Positions 1 to 12,984 of a DNA stretch of 64,000 bases are shown here, piece by piece (positions within the stretch are counted from its first letter, which is position 1; each line of letters opens with the position of its first letter). The stretch lies in contig JANCRA010000025.1 in the NCBI GenBank assembly GCA_024362935.1, positions 12,488,936 to 12,552,935 of the forward strand, read 5' to 3'. A program made the position numbers and the translations under genes. The stretch comes from Setophaga petechia. Lineage: Eukaryota > Chordata > Aves > Passeriformes > Parulidae. The notes under the pieces were generated by a model, which saw only the letters and a program-made list of their open reading frames with translations, was not told the DNA's origin and searched no databases.

Positions 1-866
1 CTGAAGAAACCTGGAGGTGAGGTCATTCCCAGCCATTGCTGTGCAGAATCTGTTTTTTCTGCTGCAAAGACCATGGTATTTCAGGAGTCTATACATCATT
101 TGCACTGATTTCTTTTATTGCAGGTTATGCTCAGTGTCACACTGAGCCAGGCACAGGTAAGGTGTTCAGGATTAAGTTGGAATCCTGGGAGGTGCAAGGG
201 GTTGGGAGCCCCTTTCCTAACTTGCCCTTCCCAGCTGCTTTGACCTACCCCCATTCCTCCACATTTGATTGTTGTGAGTAAATAGCACTGGGAGTGTGTT
301 ATCTTCCTATCTTGGATTGTGGTGGTGGTTTGTGTCTCCTTTAGGGCTTCAGACTGCTGCTTTGCTGAGTCAGGAGTGGACATTCCCACTCTCTGAAGTG
401 GAAAATAGGAGGGTTCAGAAGAAACCAATAAAGAAGTCCTTATGGCAAGACTTCCAGCTTTGCAGTATGAGCATCTTCAGTATCCCTTTGCTTTCCCAGA
501 ACATTGGCTTCTTATTCCTGCACCATGTGAGCTCTGCCCTTCAGGCATCCAGGCCACTACAGAGCAGTGCAAGTTGCCCAAATATTGATGTGAATGGGCA
601 GGTGAACATGTTTGTTTGAGAAAAGTGTCTGCTAGGAAGGTGAAGTTGGACATTTAATGTAATGTATCAGCTTCCTACTGTTGCCTGTGCGCACACACCC
701 CCTGAGGAGCACACCTACACCTGCAGGTTCATTCCCATGCTCACGGCTGGCTCCTGCAATCCCTCACACGCCATCTCTCCTGCCTGGGCACGCACGGTAT
801 CGCTCTCCTGCTGAGCTCATTGCCCCCAAGGTTCCTCACTGCACGTGGGGAGAAATGGGGCCATGC
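1..866. other. Non-coding, no feature recognised (probable B4GALNT3 intron 1)
   Basis: The open frames are short and lack family resemblance. The stretch 740-845 has a few more CpGs than average but is not an island. Assignment to intron 1 is inference from the missing exon 1 and the plus-strand exon 2 at 35154. Confidence 0.45.
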
Positions 867-2520
867 GGTGTCTGAAAGGTGTATTTCCTCTCTGTGCAAA
901 CTGCTAACCCAGGTATCCCCCTTAAAATACACCCTGCTGAAGGGAATATCTGTACCATGGAACCTGGATGTCGTGTTTGTGTGCTTAGGACACTGGTGAG
1001 GCAGCACCATTCCCAAAGCACATTGTGGGCCTATTGAAGTATGTATTTCCTCTCTGTGCAAGCTGTTCACCCAGGTATCCCTCTAAAAGCACCCTCTGCT
1101 GAGGGGAGTGTCTGTCATGAAGCTTCTATATGGTATTTCTGTGCTTGGAAGGACTTTGGTGAGGCACCACCATTTCCAAGCACATTGTGGGCCTATAGCT
1201 GTGAGGGGAGGGATGTCTGAAGTGTGTATTTCCTCTCTGTGCAAGTTAACCCAGCTATCTCCCTCAAAGCAGCCCCTCCTGAAGGGAATGTCTGTCATGA
1301 AACCTGCATGTGATGTTTGTGTGCTTAAGACACTGATGAGGCAGCACCATTCCCAAAGCACATTGTGGGCCTATTGAAGTATGTATTTCCTCTCTGTGCA
1401 AGCTTCACCCAGGTATCCCTCTAAAAGCACCCTCTGCTGAGGGGAGTGTCTGTCATGAAGCCTGGACGTGGTGTTTGTGTGCTTAGAAGGGCACTGGTGA
1501 GGCAGCACTGTGGCAGGCAGCCCCACTCCTAAAGCACATTGTGGGCCTGTAGCCGTGGGGAGAGGGATGTCTGAAGTGTGTATTTCCTCTGTGCAAGCTG
1601 TTAACCCAGCTATCCCCCTCAAAGCAGCCCCTCCTGAGGGGAGTGTCTGTGCCATGAAGCCTCCATGTGGTGCTTGTGAGCTTGGAAGGACACTGGTGAG
1701 GCAGCACCATTCCCAAAGCACATTGTGGGTCTATAGCTGTGAGGAGAGGGATGTCTGAAATGTGTATTTCCTCTTTGTGCTGTTAACCCAGCTATCCCCC
1801 TCAAAGCACCCCCTGCTGAAGGGAGTGTCTGTGCCATGAAGCCTGCATGTGGTGTTTCTGTGCTTAGAAGGACACTGGTGAGGCCTGTCTCAAAGCACAT
1901 TGTGGGTCTATAGCTGTGAGGGGAGGGGTGTCTGAAGTGTGTATTTCCTCTCTGTGCAAGTTAACCCAGGTATCCCCCTCAAAGCACCCCCTCCTGAAGG
2001 GAGTGTCTGTACCATGAAGCCTGGACATGGTGTTTATGTGCTTAGGACACTTTTGAGACCTTTGCTCACAGAGATCTGTGCCAGGGAGCCCCATTCCCAA
2101 AGTACATTGTGGGCCTGTGGCTGTGAGGGGAGGGGTGTCTGAAGTTTATATTTCCTCTCTGTGCAAGTCAATCCAGGTATCCCCCTCAAAGCACCCTCTC
2201 CTGAAGGGAATGTCCATACCATGGAACCTCCATGTGGTGTTTCTGTGCTTAGAAGGATGCTGGTGAGGCCTTTGCTCACAGGGCAGCTCATTCCCAGAGC
2301 ACATTGTGGGCCTGTAGCTGTGAGGGGAGGGATGTCTGAAGTGTGCATGTCCTCTCTGTGCAAGCTGTTCACCCAGGTATCCCCCCTCAAAGCACCCCCT
2401 CTGTGCCATGAAGCCTCCATGTGGTGTTTCTGTGCTTAGAAGGGCACTGGTGAGGCCTTTGCTCACTGGGCAGCCCCATTCCCAAAGCACACTGTGGGCC
2501 CGTAGCTGTGGGGAGAAGGA
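867..2520. repeat. Tandem repeat, nine units of about 155-208 bp
   Basis: A unit containing TGTATTTCCTCTCTGTG, then AACCCAGGTATCCCCCTCAA, a GTGTCTGTACCATGAAGCCT block, and CCCAAAGCACATTGTGGGCC recurs. The TTTCCTCTCTGTG landmark starts near 880, 1041, 1226, 1381, 1577, 1761, 1939, 2147 and 2344, so spacing ranges from about 155 to 208 bp. Length differences come mainly from gain or loss of a GCTCACA.GG segment and of the GAGGGGAGGGATG block. Overlapping open frames on both strands are by-products of the repetition. Confidence 0.9.
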
Positions 2521-2664
2521 TATGCCCTGCAGGCAGGGCAGGGTGGTGCCAGGGGGTCAGGGTGACCAGAGGTGCTGGGGCATCCTGCTCTGGTGTGTGT
2601 AGGGGATCCAGCATCCCCAGCCCAGACTGCTCCCACAGGCTCCAGGGAGAGCCCAAGATGTCAC

Positions 2665-2873
2665 TGTTAGGTTGGATGTGACATACACACACGTGATCAG
2701 GGTGTAAGAAGAAAAAAGTTTTTTTTTCTGCGTGTTCTCCAGCTTATATACTCTTAACAAACCGTGATCTTCATTGGTGCAAAGCAGTTAACATCAATAT
2801 AGTTGGCAAAAGTTTTACAGAAATTTAATAAGGCACTTATACGCATCTACTTATGCACGTAGTCTAGCTTACA
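2665..2873 (-). mobile_element. Short LTR (about 209 bp) of an endogenous retrovirus-like element
   Basis: On the minus strand the block runs from TGTAAGCTAGAC to CCTAACA, giving TG..CA ends. A TATA-like GTATATAAGCTGG precedes AACACGCAG and a poly(A)-rich stretch that could be a decayed polyadenylation signal. CpG content is higher than around it (TACGTGC, ATGCGTAT, CACGTG). The likely interior lies on the right, which would make this the 3' LTR. I see no second copy in the window, so the assignment rests on structure alone. Confidence 0.5.
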
Positions 2874-3330
2874 AAAATTTTCATGTGTCTTTTCTAATCC
2901 GTTTCCATGCTGATGGCCTTATCTTCTTCCTTGCTATGGATACACTCAAAAATCATCAATTGTTATTTCTTCTATTAACTCAGCTTTGTTTGCAAGCCAG
3001 CTGTCAAACCCCTCCATACCAGGGTTATAGGGAGCAATGTGGATCCCCTGGAGCTTGGTTGGGAGATTCATTGATGGAGCAGGTGGGGAAGCCAAGGTCT
3101 CAGGTGGCTGTGCCATGCTTGTCCTGGGCCAGAACATCCCTGCCCTGCTGCTGGGGTGGGTGCTGCAGGTAGGGTGTGAACCTGGTGCTTCTTCACCACG
3201 TGGGTGTTTGTTTCCTTGGAACTTGGCCTGCAGTTTGTCTGGCCTCAGCAGATCGCCAAATAATTTGCCAAGATTACATACCACCTTTGTGAATAAACTC
3301 TTGTGTCATCTTTTCATGTACTCATGTTAA
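2874..3330 (-). mobile_element. Probable internal remnant next to the short LTR
   Basis: The minus strand is open for 112 codons (3284 to 2946), ending ELIEEITIDDF and a stop 73 bp before the LTR. I do not recognise a retroviral domain in it, and it has no clear start context. Its position upstream of the LTR is what suggests an element's 3' coding end. It could equally be chance. Confidence 0.3.
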
Positions 3331-6180
3331 CTATGACAGATTTATCTAGTGGTGTGCCAGAACAGCATGTATTCCTGCACACACCTTCCTGCCATGAGTG
3401 GGACTGGATTAGAATGGCTTGGATCTCACAGGGGTGCCCTCCTGTGCATCTCCCCCCCACCACAGGGGCAGGGCAGAGGAATGATGGCAGAGTAATGCTG
3501 CTGTCTTCTGGAGATATTTCTGTGTGCTGCAGGAACAGAGAGGCTCTGTCTTCTCCCACCTGCAGGTCCAGGCAGATGTGAGGGAAGATGGACATCATCT
3601 TTCACCTGGTGGTTTGATATTGCTGACACCTGCAGGATGGAGAAAGGCAGGATGCTCTCCTGAGCACAGAGACTGCCTTGTAGGTTCTGGCACTTGGGCA
3701 TGGAGTAATTATGGGGTTCTTCCTCCTAGCCTCGGGGATTTATATATTTTGTTGAGTTTCCCTTTCCTATTTGTTCTTGCTCTGCACTGATGTTGCCTCT
3801 TACAGTCACTTCCCAATTCCATTGCTTTATTTTTGACTTGCAGTAATAGCTGAGAAAGACTTTCCAGAAAAGGAAATAAGCTGGCTGATTTACATATGGT
3901 GTGAGATTTCAGAAAGAGCCATGTGCCTTGGGTGGAAACAGTTGTGAATCTGGGCCTTGGAGACTCACCCTTTTCATGATGTTAGAAATTCATAGCCTGT
4001 GTGTGTCATGAGCCGAGCCAGAGCACACTGGGATCTTGACCAGAGCTGCTCTGTGTTTCTGTTTTCCTGAGAAGACTTTCCCATGCCAAAGTGCAAAGGT
4101 TTTTGATCTTCCTGATCTGGAGAGAGTTCCTGATGCTTTGAGTTGCTTTGATGGTCTGGGATTGTGCTGACATTAAGTTCTCCTAAGACATCACAGGAAT
4201 ATAATTTGTGTTACCATAATAAATAATTTAAATCAACTACACAGAATAATAATATTCAAGCAGTCAGTCTTCAACATGTTGAATCATTTTAGACAATCCA
4301 AAGTTTTTGGGAGGACTTGAGTCCCCTTGAAGCATCAGTGCCCCTCAAAAGATCCCTAATTCTGATTTTATAATTTCATAAGGCTTAGTTATTTCAGTAT
4401 TCTCTGTTTCCTATTTGAGTTGTCCTGGTTTTTTTTTAAGGGGGAAAAGAGGTCAATGTGGGGTCTTTTCCCAACTTCCAAAAGAAGGGGATTAAGCTGT
4501 CACAGATTACTTTACAGTGTAGGTCTGATACCCTTATGTGGCAAAATTGTCACATCTGGTGCTATTTTTCCTTTTCTGTGTCACTGTTTTCCATCAAGAG
4601 ATACAAATGGTAAATCTCAGGCCTTTGCATCATCCATGGGGCTTTCCCTTCTTACTCCAGTGACCTCGATGTTAATTTCTGACAGTTCAAATATTCTTTG
4701 TTTGTTTTTATCAGTTGGAAATTGACAGCCAGTGCTAGTCAGTAATGTAGAAACTCTGAATACAGATCAAAGGCTTGACTATAACAGGCATGTGTTATCT
4801 TTCTGACTCTCTTTTTTCCTCATGTGTTCTGAGTTGTGAGCATTAGGAACTAGTAGCCTTACATGGCAGCTTGTGTTTCACTGAAATATGTAAATTCACT
4901 CTCACTAAACAGTTCATTGTTCCATACTGTTGTATTCCATTCACCAGTAAAAATATTTTATCTGTGTCATCACCTGTCATGGCCACAGAATTGCCTAGTA
5001 GAGCTTTCTTGGAGTGAGGATAATCTGTCTGCATTTATGATATGTGTATTTTTTCCTGCCATTCTTAGTAAATCTTTTTACCTCTCCTTGAAGAGGCTAT
5101 TTATTTATTTCCATTGCATTAGTGTGGGCTTGGCCCATAGATTTGGTGTTGGCAACTCCCAACAGCTTTCTCAGAGCTGCCACTCATTTCAGCCTAGTTG
5201 AGATGTCTGCAGCCCTTCTTGTAAATACTTCACTTCCTAAATTAGTTTTATTTATATTTCATAATGCAATTTTCTGTAAAATTGCAGTAGTCGTGTCTGG
5301 GTGCTATTAACCCCAGCTGAGCTGCAGAACAAAATTTATAATGGGCTGAGAAGATCCTGTCCAGACCACCCTGTGCTAACAGCCTCCATTGCCTGCTGCA
5401 GCAGCTCACTCTGCAGTAGCTGCCACAGTCCATGTTTTGTTGTAAGCAGCCCAGTTGGGAGTGTTTTGTTTGTTTTCCATCAAAAATGCAAAATAAACAA
5501 TCTGCCAAACCCAAGTTTTTCCATCAAACCTGACTGAACTATAATTTCCAGAGGTGTACCTTGGTAATAATTGTCTGCTTTACATAAGGAGTAAATAGCA
5601 ATTGCAAAATGAGGCTTCTCCCATGTCTTGAAAACATCAATGCATGCTTGTGTCGGAGTAAATTCAGTGGCCAACAGTTCTGCCCCACTGCCTGTACTCT
5701 CACACCAATGGGAGGGAGTAGTTAGTTGTATCTACTTGGAAATTCAAAGTATCATCCAAGCCAAGGGGTTAAGAACAAAGGCATTATCAAGTTCTTTCCC
5801 AGCTCGTGTGTTGCTTCTTTTTCTTGTTAGGGGAACAACAACAACAACAAAAAGGCAGTGAGGTCTGTTTTTAAATCTAGAGTAGAGCAAGGGTGAACCT
5901 GGAACTTCTGTGGATTCCTGTTGTGCCAGCACAGTGGCTGTAGGGAGGCTGAGTCTCATCTCCCTGGGAGCACCTCTGCTGAGTGTGGGGAGCTGAAAAT
6001 TTGCAGGGAACTGCATCAGTGGGGGGGTCACAAAGGACCACATTCCCCCTCCCTATTCCCCAGAATCTTACAGGTACCATCTCATCCAGGGAACCCCAGG
6101 CACAGGCTGAGGAGGAGGCTGGAGCCTCAAGCACCTTAGGGGAGGTGGAGGGCAGCCCAGGGGGCAGCAGAATGATGGGA
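3331..6180. other. Non-coding, no feature recognised
   Basis: Unique-looking intronic sequence with short open frames only. No tandem structure, LTR or CR1 signature was noticed. Confidence 0.5.
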
Positions 6181-6797
6181 ACCCCAGGCAAGGGGCAGGA
6201 TGTGCAGGTGTGATCCCCAGGAAAGGGGCAGGATGTGCAGGTGTGATCCCCAGCAAAGGGGCAGGATGTGCAGGTGTGATCCCCAGGAAAGGGGCAGAGT
6301 GTGCAGGTGTGATCCCCATGAAAGGGGCAGAGTGTGCAGGTGTGATCCCCATGAAAGGGGCAGAATGTGCAGGTGGGATCCCCAGGCAAGGGGCAGGATG
6401 TGCAGGTGGGATCCCCAGGAAAGGGGCAGGATGTGCAGGTGGGATCCCCATTAAAGGGGCAGAATGTGCAGGTGGGATCCCCAGGAAAGGGGCAGAATGT
6501 GTAGGTGTGATCCTTATGGAAAGGGGCAGGATGTGCAGGTGTGATCCCCAGGAAAGGGGCAGGATGTGCAGGTGGGATCCCCAGGCAAGGGGCAGGATGT
6601 GCAGGTGGGATCCCCATGAAAGGGGCAGAATGTGCAGGTGGGATCCCCCAGGAAAGGGGCAGGATGTGCAGGTGGGATCCCCATTAAAGGGGCAGGATGT
6701 GCGGGTGGGATCCCCATTAAAGGGACAGAATGTGCAGGTGGGATCCCCAGGCAAGGGGCAGAATGTGCAGGTGGGATCCCCAGGAAAGGGGCCCTTC
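6181..6797. repeat. 33-bp minisatellite, about 18-19 units
   Basis: The unit reads CCCCAGGAAAGGGGCAGGAT followed by GTGCAGGTGGGAT, 33 bp. Copies vary at GGAAA/GGCAA/TGAAA/TTAAA and at GGATG/GAATG/GAGTG. A single-base insertion near 6645 and one in TCCTTATGGA near 6510 shift the frame. Because 33 is divisible by three and the unit has no stop, frames of more than 240 codons stay open on both strands; they are not genes. Confidence 0.97.
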
Positions 6798-9700
6798 ACC
6801 CCCACCCAGCCTCTTCCTTCTCTCAGAGTGGATCATCTTTCATGGCACAGGTGTCCCAGCTTCCCAAAAAGCCATCCTTGGCTATATAATTATTCATGCT
6901 GTGAACCACTTTGCTGCCTTCCTTTCTGGGCCCTGTAACCACAGGGACTGTGGCTGCTGACCCACAACTCCCTCAGGTTCCAAGGGTGTTCAGAACAGAG
7001 GTGTCCCACAGCACCAAGGCAGGTGGGTGCCCACTTTTTTGTGGGAAGGCAGATAGGGACACAAAGGAAAGATGAGAGATGCCATCAGCCACGTGGTAGC
7101 AATGTAAAATATCTGGATGGATCTAAATTCATATGGGTTCTAGAAAGATTTTCAGCACTAAACACAGCCTGAATGGTGGTTTGTGGAAAAAGGTTTTGCC
7201 AAGTTGGTGCTTGGTTTGTCTCCACGTGCTGGCTGCACCACCAGCTGTAAGCACCTGAAGCCCCAGAAGTGCTTTGCTGTGGACCATCATTCTCCTCTCC
7301 CCTCTCAGGCAGGGGCAAAACCCTCTTTATGCAGGTGTTTAATTAATCAGGACCTAAGCAGTCCTGGGTTTGTGGGATGAGGAGCAGAGCAGAGCTTGTT
7401 TCATCATCTTTTTTTGTCCATGTGCCTTGGCTGCTCTGTCCCTGTCACCAATTCCCAGGGCCATTCCTGATCCTGCTTTTTCAGCTGCTTCCTCAGTCAG
7501 GAAGAACTTTGTAAGTTGCATGAGTTGAAGGACAGTTGTACTGCTCCGTGTTTTGCTATGTTGGGAGCTTATTTATACTTGAAAAGATGTATTCTAATTC
7601 TGTCTCTGCTGTTTTGGTTACTTTTTCTTCAGGGAATTGCACACACTTTGTGGTACCAGGGTTTGACAGAATTTAACCTTGGTAATGGGTGTTTTCCTTT
7701 TCCATGGAATTACTGGCTGTAGCTGATGATCTGTATTTACTTGTTCATGGTTGCCTACCTGCTCCAGTAGTGGAGCTAAGATTGTCAGCATTGAGCCTGA
7801 ATTTAATTTGCTTTTTCTACCAGTGCCTTTCATCCATTGGCAGCTTCTCTGTTGCTGGCATAGTGCTGCTCACCACTAATAAATGCTTTTACCTTTCTTG
7901 TTCCTTTCCCTTCTCCCTGAGCCTTCATCTTCATCCCTGCTGCTACTCTGAAGAAGTGCTGATGTTGCTAGCACAACTCTGCACTTGTGATTCCTTCCAG
8001 CATACCACCCTTCTTGCAGGTCTCTCAAGGCTTTTCCAGGCACATCTCACTGGCTGCAGTGGTGAAGAGGGTCCTTGGTGTGTGCTGGGGGGGCAGGGGA
8101 AGGTGCTCTCCCTCTTTGAACTCCTGCTGTACCCTGCCTTAGTCTGGCCAGTATTATTTCAGTTTGTCTGAACTGTCTGATCGCTGTCTGCATTCCATCA
8201 GCCCCAGCCATGTGGCCGATTTCCTTTGCTTTGCAAATTGTAATTGCTCTGCCAATTAACTCTGGCTCTTCCAGTACACTTTCTTAAGTGCTTTTTCCCA
8301 AAACTCCATGCTTCCCAAAAGTCATGTTATTGTTTTGTTTTTGGTGGGGGTTTTTTTTGTTTGTTTTTTTGTTTATTTTTTAAATATTCTTTGTAAGTTT
8401 TGTTTTCACCTTTTTCTTATAACTCTTCATTTGAATTTGATCCACAACACCGGCAGATCAAGGAGGGAAAGAAGCATTTTAGCAAGTCTGGCAGCCCATG
8501 CAGAAGTAGAGAAAGAAAGAGAACTGAAAGGTAAAATCAGCAGAAGAGGAAGCATTTGAAAGTACAGATGACAGGAATTATTTAAAAAAAGTAAGGAGTG
8601 GCCAAAAATGGGACATAGTAAGATCAGAGCAGAGTGAACAGAAAATGCCAATGACCCCTAAAATATTGTGATGTGTAAGGAACTGAAGGCTAGATTAGAA
8701 GGAAATACTTGGGGTTTCAGTGGAGCAGGGACTGGAACAGAGATCAAAAAGAGAGATGTAGAAAGAAGAGGGCGCAGAATAAACCACTATTTTAGGTTTA
8801 AAAGAGGTGGAGGAAAATACAAGGATAAAACTTACAGAAGCTTGTAGGAATCATAAGCTGCTCTACCAGGATGGTTAAGAATGTATTTGGTGTCATGAGG
8901 GTGTTTGGTGCCTTGAAAATCAGTAGCATGATGGCATTTTGCTGTGGTTAGTGTCTGTGTAGGGCATTGTGCTCAGTGCTGCAGATGCTGCTCTTGACTG
9001 GCAGAGTGTGGTTACCTGGTTTGTCCTGGGTGTCATACAAATGCTTAGCACTTGGTCAGTTTTTTCTGCAGAAAAAGATTTGCTAATATAGTCAGGAATT
9101 TTTTATGTATCCCTCCTTATTTGCAAAGGATGTAAAATCCCTTTTCTCAACGTACAGTGAAAATTGAGTAAGAGGTGCTTTGTTTGCACATAGTCCTATG
9201 GTTCATGGTCAGGTAGCATTTAATCCAGAAACTCTCTGAATTTGCTGAGGTTCATGCTACTTCTGCTCTTTTCATAATCCTCAGGGCCCCCTTCCAGTCT
9301 TGCCATGCCTTTTGGGGCTTTTCCTTTTACACAGAGGGATAGGGGCTGTTTGCTGGAACCAGTGCAAGTTTGCATCTGGACATGGGGAAATTCTCCCTGC
9401 TCATCTCCCACCCCAGCACTGATTCACACAGCAGGGTCTGCAGCATTGCAGGCTCAGCAGGGAAGGCTTTCCATCCCTGGGTAAGGATTCTGTGGCAGGC
9501 AGCATGCTGGAGAAGGGACTGTTATGGGAAGGAACCAGACCAGGCTCTCCTATAAGCGGTGTTGATGCTTGTTCAGCGTGGCACACTGGGGCCAGCATGC
9601 ACCACCTCCAGGGCTGTCCCAAAGTGTGTAAAACTCGTGGCATCCTGTTGCAGGTTTGCAGCCTCAGTTATTCTCTGGGCAGAAGGAGAGTGCTGAGAGC

Positions 9701-12700
9701 TCCCAGAGATCCCCTAGGAGCTGCAGTTTGTCCTTGCTCCATCTCTGTCATGGGGAGGGATTTGCCTCAGCCCACATCAGTGTGGCACACCCTGCCTTCA
9801 CCTCGGTGCTGCCCAGCTCTCCACAGCTGAGCTGCTGCTGCCTGGGTGGAGAGCCAGAGGCTAAAATTAGCAGGGAGCTCTTCTCTTGCCAAGTGCTGTG
9901 TCTGACCCAGCTGGGCCTGGCAGGGTAGAGAGGAAAATGCTCTTAAATCTCTCCACACAGAGCACCCTGCATGCCTGCTGCCTTCTGGGAGGGCCTCCTG
10001 AGAGGGATGTCTTGCCCTGGGTATGCTGGAGCAGTTGGGAGAGCAGGGTAATACCAGGACAGTCCTGGGACATGGTAGGAAATCCTGATTCTCAGAACTC
10101 AGTTTCCTTCTTGTTCTCCTTTTGAATGTCATATAAACAGCTGGGGAGGCCAGCTCTTGCTCCTGGGCACTATGAGAGCTTCAGGCGTGTCCTCGCTTGT
10201 GGAAAGGTTTTCTGGGCAAATGAGGGGTTTGGATGCCCTAAGAAAATGAGTGTCTATTTACCACTGCCAGCCTGCCAGAACAAGCTGCAAGAGATTTCAC
10301 TGTCCACCCCAATTGAGAGCTTTTTTGTTCTGTATTACAGGGTGGCCTGGTGGTTACAGCACATATTTGGGCTAACAGGGACCTAGGCCAGCCTTGTCTC
10401 TGCTGCTGAGCAGCCAGGGCTTTGGAACGAGCTGCTTTGACCTCCCATGCCTCAATTAAGCTCTGTGTCAAAGGTGTCAGTGACAATTGTTATTTATTCT
10501 TTTAAAATACTTTATGTTCATGAATGAAAAAGCATTCTCTGGGCTCCAAATGCATTCACAGCTAGGGGAGAGCCTCTTGTTTCGTTATTCTGTGGTGCCA
10601 AGCCTGCCCTGCTGGAGCAGCCCTGCTGGAGCAGCCCTGATGGTTTGGCTTCCCCAGGCATGCTGCCACCCTGCCTTTTGTGAACCAACTCTGCCATTGT
10701 GTGTAAAGCAGAGGCAGGAACTTGTCTGGGCCCCCAGAATACAGATCTCATCTCTGACCTTTCTCATTCATTGCACTTGCCTGAACTGCACAGCCTGGGG
10801 CAAAAAAAGGGGTGGAAGAATGCAGCTGAGCTGAGGACTTGGTCATTAAACCCTTTTCCTTTAATTCCTTTAATTCCTTTTCCCAAGGCCCTTGGGTAGA
10901 GCTGTCTGCAGTGGGTGCAAGGTCAGCACAATGGCAAGGTGTGACCATTGTAGGCAGAACTACCAAGGAGGACAGTCTGAGGGACACCATGGGTGTGGTG
11001 GAGCAAAATGAGCACCTCTTGAGTCTAAAAAAGGTCAGAGTAAATGTTAACATGGTGTGCATTGGGATTTGGGTTTTATCTGCAATGGGTGGTGGGCACT
11101 GCTTTTAGGGAAAGCTGGACCAGCTGCAGGAAGAAGAAAGGAGGAAGGCATGTTCACAGTCTGTCTGGTGACTGTTCCTGCTGAAAGGGATGTGAAACTC
11201 CCCTTTTCCTGCAAATAGCAGAGAAATGGGAGCAGCTGGGATAGCTGCACTAGCTGTCTTCTGCATTTGACCAGCCAGCTTGGAAAGTGGCCTCCCTATA
11301 TCTGGAAGTGTGTACAGATGATGTGTGCCAGCCCTCTGCCAGGTCTCCATCACTTTAGATGGACAGGGAAGAGAGAGAGCTCCAGGAACTGGAGGGGATG
11401 ACAGGGGATATGGAATGGCAGGGACCACCCTTGCTCCTGTCTCAGCTCTAGGCACAGGTGCCTCCCTCCTCTGTGGTTCCATGCTGGTGAAGTAAAGGAA
11501 ACAAAATTGTTAAGTGGGTCTCTGGCTTCACTTTCCTTCTCCCTGCTGGAGGTGGAGTGAGCACTGCATGTGTGAAGGACGTCAAGGTATTTTTAGCATG
11601 GGTGAAGAAAGGCAGAGTATAAAATCTATGGGCAAATATGCCTCCTACAGCTGCAAGAGAACCTGCTCAGGGCTACTGCTTCTGCTGCAAAGGATTTATT
11701 TGCCTGAAACCCAGCAAGGTGAAGAAAGCACCACTTGCTTTCATCACAGGCTGGGAAGAAGGCAGCTGTGTCTTGCTGTTCTCCCTCACACAAATCTGGC
11801 AGGTCCTAGTAGAGGATTTTTTTCCTGGTGCTGGCAACTCCTGGCTCTGTGCTGGCAGTGGGAGTGCAGGAGGGCTGGGGATGGAGCAATGCTGTGGGGC
11901 AGTGATGCTGCAGGGCCAGGGGATTAAGGCATTTGTGTCACTTGAGCTCACAAGCCTGAGGGTGCACTTGCCTTTTCCTAGATGAGTCCTGTTCTGTGAT
12001 GGAAAAGTGGCTTTTTCCTGCACTTGCTGGTTACAATGAGAGTGACCTCCTTGCCCTTTGTGATTGTCATTTACTGAGAGGTGGGTAAAGTGCTTTTTCC
12101 ATGTTCCCTTCCCCTTGCTGAACTCTGTTTTGATGCTGACTGCTGGCAAAAATACAAATTTCTAAGCAGGCAGCCACTGGAAATGACCTGCTTTTGCTGT
12201 TTGAGGCTGTCCAGGAGGAGCCTGGAGCTCTGGGCTCCCCTGTCTGTGCCAGTCAGGCTGTGAGCATTCCTGCCCAGGGCCCTGCAGAGTTGCTGGGAAG
12301 ATGCTGGGTGACATCAAGTGCTTTAGGCACTGTGCAGTTGTTGGCTCCCCCTCTGCCCTGGAGAAGGCTTTGGGAAGGAGCTGGTGCTTCCCTGAAGCTG
12401 GAACTGCATGCATTGCCACCACTTGGGCAAATGAAGGAGGGCTGGAGTATGACTTGGGGGGTGTCCCTGTGTCCCTGTGCTAAATTCAGCTCTGCAGACA
12501 GTTTGTTTAAAATCCACCACTGCAATCTTTTGCTTCCTCCCTTCTGGAGAGCTGGGCATTTTCAAGGTCTGCAGAGATCTCTGCTCAAAGTTAAGCTGCT
12601 AAAATTCACAGAGATGCCTTTTTTGGGTTCAGCAGGTCTCAAGACTCTTTACAATTCTTCTGTCAGACCCTGAAACTGGAGTGGTTTGAGTGAGTGACCT

Positions 12701-12948
12701 GCTAATCTTTCCCTCTATCCCCTGGTTTAGATCGGGGTGTATATCTCTAATTGTTGAGTGAAATTAAAAGGCACCTTAAGGTTTTAGTCACTGGAAAGCT
12801 TTTCTGGGAGAGTGGAGCTTCATACATTGCTTGGCTGAGGTTAGAAGCCCCCAGAAGGAGGACAGCTCAGGTGTTTGATACTGGACTGGTTCTCAAATCA
12901 GGCAGTGCTTGATGGGGTGGATCTCTCAGAGCAAGCATATACAAGTTT
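6798..12948. other. Non-coding, no feature recognised
   Basis: Intronic sequence with short open frames only. A T-rich stretch lies at about 8330-8400 and a 16-bp duplication CTGGAGCAGCCCTGCT near 10611. I found no element or exon. Confidence 0.45.
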
Positions 12949-12984
12949 AAAAAAAAAAAAAAAAGAAAGAAAAAAAAAAGAAAA
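12949..12984. repeat. Poly(A)-rich tract
   Basis: About 36 bases are almost all A with three G interruptions. It may be a retrotransposon tail, but no body is recognisable beside it. Confidence 0.8.

Noticed and set aside
5877..6938. Open frames of over 240 codons on both strands (Pro/Cys/Thr-rich on minus, Gly/Cys-rich on plus)
   Set aside because: They are the 33-bp minisatellite read in frame: the period is a multiple of three and the unit has no stop. No start context, no splice support and no non-repetitive domain.
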